From assembly GCA_020747065.1 (NCBI GenBank), contig JAGMVK010000010.1:558001-622000 (forward strand): a stretch of DNA of 64,000 bases. Reading direction: 5' to 3'. Made by a program: the position numbers and the translations under genes. The notes below the pieces were generated by a model, which was given only the letters and a program-made list of their open reading frames with translations, did no database searches and was not told the origin of the DNA. Of this stretch, positions 57,001-64,000 are shown one piece after another; within the stretch, counting starts at the first letter, position 1; each line of letters begins with the position of its first letter. Origin of the DNA: Cadophora sp. MPI-SDFR-AT-0126 (taxonomy: Eukaryota; Ascomycota; Leotiomycetes; Helotiales; Ploettnerulaceae).

Positions 57001-60000
57001 TCCATGTGTGTACCGTACCACTGCACGATGACCCCACGGCTATCTCGAAGACCCACAGCTCTTGTATAGAACCAACGATAACTTCCCTCGAATCTTCTTA
57101 GCCGAACTTGCATGGAAAATTGATCTCCAGTACGAATCGCATGACTCCAAGCCTTGAGATACTCTTCTCTCTCCTCTGGATGAATGCTTGCCCACGGATC
57201 TTCGTGAAGATCCTTCACACTCTGGCCCCTGTAGGTCAGATATCGGCTGTTGACCCAGACCATCTCACCAGTGGGTGGTAGGGCAATGAAAATGTGGAGA
57301 GGTAACGAATCCAGCATGATGCCCTTCACGCGATCAGATGGTGGTGGCATGTAGTCTGGTGGATTTGAAATTGAGCCGGATCGAGAATGAGGCTTGACAA
57401 TTGTTGGACCCTTCCCTGATGGTGTAGGTAAAGACTGAAAAGTGGCACCAAAATCCGCCCCGTAGGAGTGTAATTGTGTGTGCTGCCTTTCGGGTTTTCC
57501 TGAGCCTTGATTCGAAGCTGTTCGCATCGCCAATCTTCGCGGGGATAATTGCGTATCTGCACCGTGTCGCGAGGGACTGCTATCTCGATTCTCGAGCTCA
57601 GTGGGTCGAATGCGAGTTTCCTGCCGGGGTGTACTCATGGTCGAGCTCTCGTCCTGTGAAGTGTGCTTCCTTTTCTCATCATCGTCACTTAGATCATGAT
57701 CAGCGATGTCAGGATCTTTCCGTCTTTCTTCCGAAGTGCGCGAAGGCTTTTGCGATCTTGCCTCTGCAGGGGATGGTGCTTCCCTAGAAGCGCGCCGTGC
57801 ACCAGTGATACTACTTCCCGAACCAGTTTCAACTCGCGATACACCTGGTCTGGCTCTGCTGCTGAAATAACTCTCGCCGGAATGGTAGCTGGGACTACCA
57901 CCGCTTGATCGCTTGTCCATTGATAGCCCAACACTGCTTGGATCCCAGCCTGGAGTACCCACATCGGATCCTGCTGTGCTTCTCGAAACCCCAGAATAGT
58001 CACTGGGACTAGTGATGCTACCACCGGTGGAGTGCTGGGCAAGGATTTCGTCGGCGGGCGAGTATGCTGGATGTGCTGCTCTCAATCTATCATCGGTTCG
58101 TCCACCTGCAACAGCGCCGAAGCCTGACGTCTGGGGACGCTTCCTTGACAAACCTGAAATCTCGGTTTCAAGATTTGTGAAGTGTCGACAGAGCGAGAAC
58201 GATGTTGCTAGATGGGGTGCTAGATGTTCAAGCGAATGTCGTAGTGTCGAAGGATAGGGAATTACAGGACTTAAGATCGAGAGGATAGCAATGGGACTTT
58301 GCTTTTCTTTGGACTCTTCCCTGGCTTTAGTATTTTCGTCTCCGATATCTCTCAAATGAGAATCCGCCGCCTTCCCCTTTGCAGTTCTCGATTCCATTGC
58401 AGCTGCATCTAGGCGAAATGATTGCACTGGCTTGGACAGTAGAGGATGAATCAAAGGAATATGTAGCACCGTCCAAGATCTGTCAAGCCCAATTGTCTCC
58501 GGTTGTGGCATATCTGAGTAGTCGGGTGCTGTGGTTCTAGGATTGAATGTCTCTTCATCGACAGGCGCGCTTGAAAAGAAGGGGTTCTCAGAAGATTCAA
58601 TTCTTATGGCGGGGGACGGAGCTGGCGACTGGGCCCACGGAGACGGCGGAGCTTGCTCATACTCCTCGTATTTTGGCACCGCTTGAGGCTCTTCATCTTC
58701 AACAATCCGAGATCCTGACATCTTTCCCTTGTCGCTTGAAGATCGCGCACCACGACTGGAGCGTCTTGTTCTTCCTCCAAAAAAGGACGAGATCCTGGAG
58801 CCGACATCTGGAGATTTGTTGCTTTTGCTTTTGTCAGTGGGTGACTCTTTGGACTTCACGCTGTGGCTGGATGACGATTTGCTACCTCCACTCTTCTCGT
58901 CCTTTGTAGCATCCACATATGGATAATCGCGGGTCAGGGCTATGACCTTCCCTCGTTCCACGACTCGTAAAACGCCTTTGTTATCAATCAGTGGTTCTGC
59001 TTCGTAGTCCAGAGCTTGAAGCACAGAGAAAACCCGCCCCTTGATCTCTCTGCTGGCGTTTACACGATTTTCCCATTCCTCAGAAGGCTGCTTTGCATCC
59101 TCAAAGGCCATGTGATCCCGTAATGATTGAAGACTCAACTCGGCATTCTGGAGTGTTGCTGTTCGAGGTGGCATATCCGGCCGAGCAGAAAGGTAGCTTT
59201 TAGCTCTGACAAGTGGACTTGGTCGAGACACTGCCGCTCTGCTGACTTCGGAGGTTGAAGTAGGGTCCCGCTTTGTCTCTTCATAGGCAGTAAATGAATG
59301 TCTACTCAGAAGACCTGGTCGCAAAGACGAAAGAGGTGTTTGTAAAGACGCTCCAGCTGAATCTTCTGTAGGATTGTTCTCCTCTGAGTTTGACGTGTCA
59401 TTAGTATCGCCACTGCTCGGTACTAAGCTGCTGCCACGCGGCAGGTAAGTAAGACTCAATTCGTCTTCTTCCATGACATTGAAAGTGGCTTTTTGTCCCC
59501 AGGGAACGTTCTCAATATCCGTGGTGTCTGCAGGAACAGATAATGTTACTCGGTGTGCCTGGTACAAATTTCTCATGATCTGAACAACAGTAGTCCACCA
59601 AGGATCCAGGCCAGGTTCTGACGACAAAAGTAAGCTGAGATCGTAAAGGTTTGGAGTTTCGAAGTTCAGATCTTCCTGTGACTCCGATGCTCCTTGAGGT
59701 TGAAATCTCATGGTTGATGCTGGCGTAACCGAACCCGAAAGAACCCGATCTTGTATGCCAGAATCAAAGGAACCTCCTGCATAATTAGAAGGGTTGACTG
59801 TAGGAGACAAAGCTGTGAATGGTCGGTGGCCACTGAAACTGAGTTGTCCTGGAGTTCGCATCGGAGGAAAAGGATATGAAGGAGTTCTTGCCGCACCTAG
59901 TCCTGGAGTCATGCCGCCTCGAAGTGTTCTGACTGACTCGGTCGACGTGGTCTCTGGCCCAGCAGACACAGGCGTATCGAAAGCTGCTTCCAGGGACGGC

Positions 60001-60551
60001 GATATGGTTTCCTCGTGTATTGGTGACACTCTCGCTCTGCCTGTTGGGGTGAAAGCTCCGCTGGCCCCCTTTTCTTCTCTGCTTCCCAGCTGCTTCGCTA
60101 ATCTTTCACGGTGCTGGGTAAGTTGTAATTGAGCATTCATGGCTGCCCGCAGACGTTCCACCTCCTCTTGCGACGTATTTTGTGGTACTTGGACATTGCC
60201 ATGTCGACCTTCTGATTCACGCTCCTTGCTTGTTCCAGCCGCAGCCTCTGGTTGTGTTATATCTCCTTTCGAAGATTGCAGACCCTCGAATTGTTGCGAC
60301 CTTGGATTGTCTAAACTTCCACCCGTCTCTCGTTCTGTGTCGCTAGAATCTGGATGTGAAGGTGCCTTTGCACCAGGGGCCAGGTCCGACATTGAATCCT
60401 TGGTCTTGGACGAACTCGAACTCGATCTTATTCCATGTTTCGAAGACTTGGTCGCAGACTTTTCATTGCTCGAACGTCTTGGGTTACTTGGGCGGCGAGA
60501 GTGCGAAGAGGATGGTTTGTCCAGAGGAGACTTTGGCTTTGAAGGGGGCAT
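54068..60551 (-). CDS. Hybrid histidine kinase with GAF, two PAS, kinase and receiver domains
   Basis: Two exons (60551-54417 and 54361-54068) join to 2142 residues. The first ~290 residues are Ser/Pro-rich. A GAF-like domain (YDLSLLLSSEPGLDPWWTTV near 300; later WTVLHIPLIHPLL and LEHLAPHLATSFSLCRHF) is split by long low-complexity inserts. Two PAS domains follow at about 1075-1185 and 1210-1400. The kinase core has LSNMSHEIRTPLIG with phospho-His H1427, the N box NVIGNAIKFT, DTGRGF and GGTGLGLVISR. Next is a receiver-like region (about 1825-1955) lacking the Asp, then a true receiver with E2000/D2001, phospho-acceptor D2047 (CDLHMP) and K2102. Such kinases sense signals in the cytosol and pass phosphate through Ypd1 to Ssk1 or Skn7. 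No membrane helix is seen, so a soluble sensor is inferred. I do not assign a group number. Confidence 0.92.
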
Positions 60552-63500
60552 GCCGTCGCCTCTGGAAACGCCCCTTGCAATCTCGGGGATCTGTTATTGC
60601 TCCAGCGCGTCGTGGATGTTGTTGTCGCGGACAGACAGAATTTAAGTGTAGTGGCCTCCCGTGCCTCATTCGAGATTGGAATGTCCGTTGTGCGGGAGGG
60701 GGAAGGGAGAGGGAGAGATTCTGTTATGTTGTGGTGTGTTGATCGATCTTTGTCAATGGGGCGAGATTCTGGGTCGGACGCCTGGTCTTTGGGATGGATG
60801 GCTGGCTCGTCAAGCAGCGGGATGACGACACTACCGACCTGTCTTTGGGACCGGCAGAACAGTGGCATTCACTCGAGTTACAACAACATCAGAGCACAGT
60901 ACATGACGAATTCAAGACCAGACAGAATTGTTTACAAGTCAACAACGATGCGGGCGGTTTTGGAGTAGGAGAAGGAATGTTCACGATTTAGAGAATTCAG
61001 TCAGCCAAGGGTTGGATGGATGCAACATGAACAAGCAAGGCAAGAAAGACAAGGCAGGAGAAAGGATGTGGATGAAGATCAAGTGCCTGCCCTGCCCTGC
61101 CCTGCTGGCCTGCCCTGGCCATCTCCATCACTCCAGTCGTGGTGGCACAAGTGGAGAAATCAGCCCTGGTGAGCCCAGGAACATGCTTTCAAGCTACGGA
61201 CAGTCCACATCCCCTTGCCTTGCCCGAGAACGATTAGGGCCCAACCCAGCAAACAAAGAGCACCCTGAACTTGCATTTTGTGGGTGGCCATTGCTTCCTT
61301 TAGTTTTCTTCTTGTTGTATCTTTGGATCAGGAACTTGTTCAGTGACTGAAGCCCGTTAAGAACTTCGGGAATGTTAGTGTTACTGTTAGCATTAGTACT
61401 GTATTAGTGCCAGTATTAGTGTTTACAGAGGAAGGGAAAGAATGCTGTATGGCTTCATTTTTGGGATCGTCGGATGGTTGCCGTTGAGGCTGTTCGGTTC
61501 ATCCATCGGCGGTGAAAATCTACGTCGATAACACGCCACTTCTGCCCCCAACCCTGGCCAGGGCCAGGGTTGAGCACGGTTGATGGCTGGAGAAGGAAGG
61601 GTCTTTGGTCACTGGTCACTGCTCCTGATGGTGTGCATGACTTCATTTCTCTCTCCCTTCTTCCCTCCCCTCCCCTCCCCTCTCACGGAAGCATCTAGCA
61701 CAACTGTCTCCTGGCCAAACACGACACCGCGAGCGAGGGTCTTGAAGTCAAACAGGATCAACGGCACAAAAGGAGAGCGCAGAGCCGATGCAAATTCCGT
61801 TTTCCTCTATCCACCAGGGCATCAAACAAAATTCTGCAGCCTCCCAGCACCTTGCGCGAGTCTCAATAATCAACGCACAGTGGCACAACCATGAGCGTGG
61901 TGGTGGTGGTGGGGAGTGCGTGCTGACGCTGATATTGATATTGCTGTGGGTTCTGTTTTGTTCTTGAAGTAACCCAGTCCAGAATGAGCATGGTCTAGGA
62001 CCCCTAAAACGGGGGATGATGGCCCAGCCGATAGTTGCAAATCTCGATGCCGGCAACGCTTGCTAGGAGACGGTTCAGCCGACGACTTGGTGCTCTGCTG
62101 CATAGGGTACTAAATGATGCTGTGACCCGCGATGAGAAGGATGGCCTCTATTCCGCGTCTCCAGAGGGGACTGGACTCCTTCGGTCGCGGCACTTCATTG
62201 TAGTGCCTTCATTCTCTTTCTCCTTCATAAAAGTCAATCTAAAAGAGGCGTGAACCCCTGAGTTGATGACGCAGGTGGCGTGTTAAACTCCACACAATGA
62301 CGCTGCCATGTGCTCTGGATTCGACTCCACCAATGAGCGATGCTGGGGTGGAGCCATACTCAAATCATGAGATCTTCACGTGTTGTGCGCGCAGTTAGAG
62401 AAAAGTATTTTGTGGGGGTGGATGCTGTCAAGGGATCAAAGCTGAAATGTTTTGACATGTTTATCGATGACAGTGGATTTGAGATGCTACTGCACTGCAC
62501 GTAGGAATATGGAAAACCGCATAACAGATTATGTGGATATGATATGGAGAGCTTCGAGGAGGCAAGGAAGCGAAGCAAACGGAGACCCTACACGAAGAAA
62601 AAATTGTAACGGCATCAAGCGAATATCTCCTGCCTGAAATCATCACCTATCCCCTCAAGCGGTGAAAACGCCTTTTAGCGTTATTTTCAGTGGTCTTAGC
62701 GTTACTTTAAGAACACCCCTCTTTCAACTCAACATAAGTCTCGTTTATTAGTATATATAAGTACTATGTAATAATATTAAATCATAAATCGAAGCTAATA
62801 AAGTTTTCTATCTTATTGAAATCTTTATAACTTTCCTTTTACATAGGATGCAGGCACTTGAATACATAGCTATTTTCGCGCTAAAAGGCGAAGCGAATCA
62901 CCGCTTGAGGGGATAGCTCTAACTACTCACCGGCCTTCAACCTCCTTCCTTAGGAAAAGATCCCCAAGATGACACAAAACAAGACTTACCCAGCTGCTAG
63001 TTGGGTGGATCTGGACTGCAGAAGACCACCCGGCATTGAATGCAGTTGGGACTTGGATCGAAAGGGAAGGGATCAGACGAATCCTTGGACGGCCCGAGTT
63101 GCACTCACTCCGACATTCGAAAAACCTCCTACTCCCCGTAATTTTCGGTGAGATTCTCACCGTCATCCACTGGATGCAACCCGGCAAGGTCTCGCGATCG
63201 AGATCTCGAAAGCCCTGGTTGGGAAGCTCATGGATCGAGGATGGATCCCTTCCTCAGACGCCTGCCTGCCTCAAACTTGCACCTTGCCTGCCACTCGGGC
63301 ATTTCGTTGTTTTGGAGAATCAAAAAGCGGCATGGCGTCGACTTTAAACGGTGTGACCCGAACCGCTGTCTTCATTGCAGTGCTTGGCAAGGCGGGTAGT
63401 TGGAACTTCGGATGCAGGCACTGCACTCTTGAGGTTGAAATGTAAGATGTCTTGCGGTTTACAGTCTGAAAACAAAAGATGACATCTGAAAAGACAGCAA

Positions 63501-64000
63501 GTTCGTGAAGATATACTACTACGTTTGAAGAAGGACGCTCAGGTTGGCTTGAAATGTGTAAAATTGGTGCAAGATTTTCGCAGACAACAAGTGAGCATAT
63601 ACGGCGAGCTCCTTTCGTGGCATAATCCATCTGAACGATGAAAACTCTGTACCATCTCACACAGCATTTTGTGTTCGGATTGGTTGACTGAATTTTTGGA
63701 GTTGTTGTTCTTGAGTCTCGATGTTTTCTTGAGTCTTGCTTTCTTTGGGGAAGAATGATAGGGTCTCGGCTCATCCGGCAGCTAGTGGTGCCGAGCCAAA
63801 AGAGGAAAGAAGCTTCTCCGCATTTGAGATGGAGCTTATCCAGGCACCACGCTCGACACCACTCAACCATCCCACCTCATCCATCCCCACCCATCAACAA
63901 CAACAACCTTTGGAAGTTTGGACGAAGCAAAGCAATTGGTTCTTTGCTCGGCTTCTTTTTGGCAACCTGGCTCCGACAAGGCAGAGTAGGAGTAGATCTC
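60552..64000. other. Gene-free stretch at the right edge, with one MITE
   Basis: 3.4 kb. The left part is the histidine kinase promoter and leader. A CCTGC-type run lies near 61085-61110. The MITE at 62650-62913 is listed separately. Open frames, the longest at 63271-63870 (-), are not recognised. Confidence 0.5.
62650..62913. mobile_element. 264-bp MITE, Tc1/mariner (pogo) type
   Basis: The two ends are inverted copies: TCCCCTCAAGCGGTGA at the left and its reverse complement at the right. A second inverted block, CGCCTTTTAGCG, lies 3 bases further in at the left and 7 at the right, so the terminal repeats span about 31-35 bases. TA flanks both ends (62648-62649 and 62914-62915), as expected from a TA target duplication. 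The interior is A+T-rich, has no reading frame, and carries TTAGCGTTA twice near the left end. Size, TA site and repeats fit a non-autonomous element of the Tc1/mariner superfamily. It needs a transposase made elsewhere in the genome. Confidence 0.88.

Noticed and set aside
62300..62340. GGATTCGACTCCACCA, resembling a tRNA T-loop and 3' end
   Set aside because: No A box, anticodon stem or matching 5' acceptor strand in the preceding 80 bases.
63271..63870. 199-residue minus-strand open frame
   Set aside because: No domain, overlaps + strand frames; may be chance in gene-free DNA.

Overview
The window is nuclear DNA of a filamentous ascomycete (Pezizomycotina). The evidence is genes with short GT-AG introns of roughly 45-230 bases, HET-domain genes, fungal forms of SEC18, SPB4, DGK1, KXD1 and LTE1, and AT-rich gene-free islands like those left by repeat-induced point mutation. 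I cannot fix the class; Leotiomycetes is only a guess. No tRNA, rRNA or CRISPR array was found. Exon joins were worked out by eye, and every multi-exon gene listed as intact closes to a whole number of codons.

Layout. From 2 to 27 kb lies a conserved housekeeping block: KXD1 (-), DGK1 (-), SPB4 (+), a conserved nuclear-type protein (-), a small secreted protein (-), an adenosine/adenine deaminase-family protein (-), SEC18 (-), a LENG1/CIR-domain protein (+), a conserved hypothetical (-) and LTE1 (-). From 27.3 to 32.5 kb no gene can be supported. From 32.5 to 37.5 kb two secreted carbohydrate enzymes follow each other on the + strand: an AA12-type sugar dehydrogenase and a GH1 beta-glucosidase.

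From 37.6 to 48.9 kb the DNA looks accessory. An AT-rich stretch is followed by a HET-domain gene that appears cut in two, with its halves about 3.2 kb apart, and an intact intronless HET gene lies between them in opposite orientation. Next to this is a five-exon gene for a 1414-residue multidomain synthetase (adenylation, carrier, then three membrane-plus-hexapeptide units). This is the architecture of the bacterial Pls/PosA poly-amino-acid synthetases such as epsilon-poly-lysine synthetase. It is the best candidate in the window for an unusual biosynthetic system.

From 50.5 to 60.6 kb there is a 6PGDH-superfamily dehydrogenase with a duplicated C-terminal domain, then a very large GAF/PAS hybrid histidine kinase that also carries a degenerate receiver. 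The last 3.4 kb holds no supported gene but has a well-defined 264-bp miniature inverted-repeat transposon with TA target duplication.
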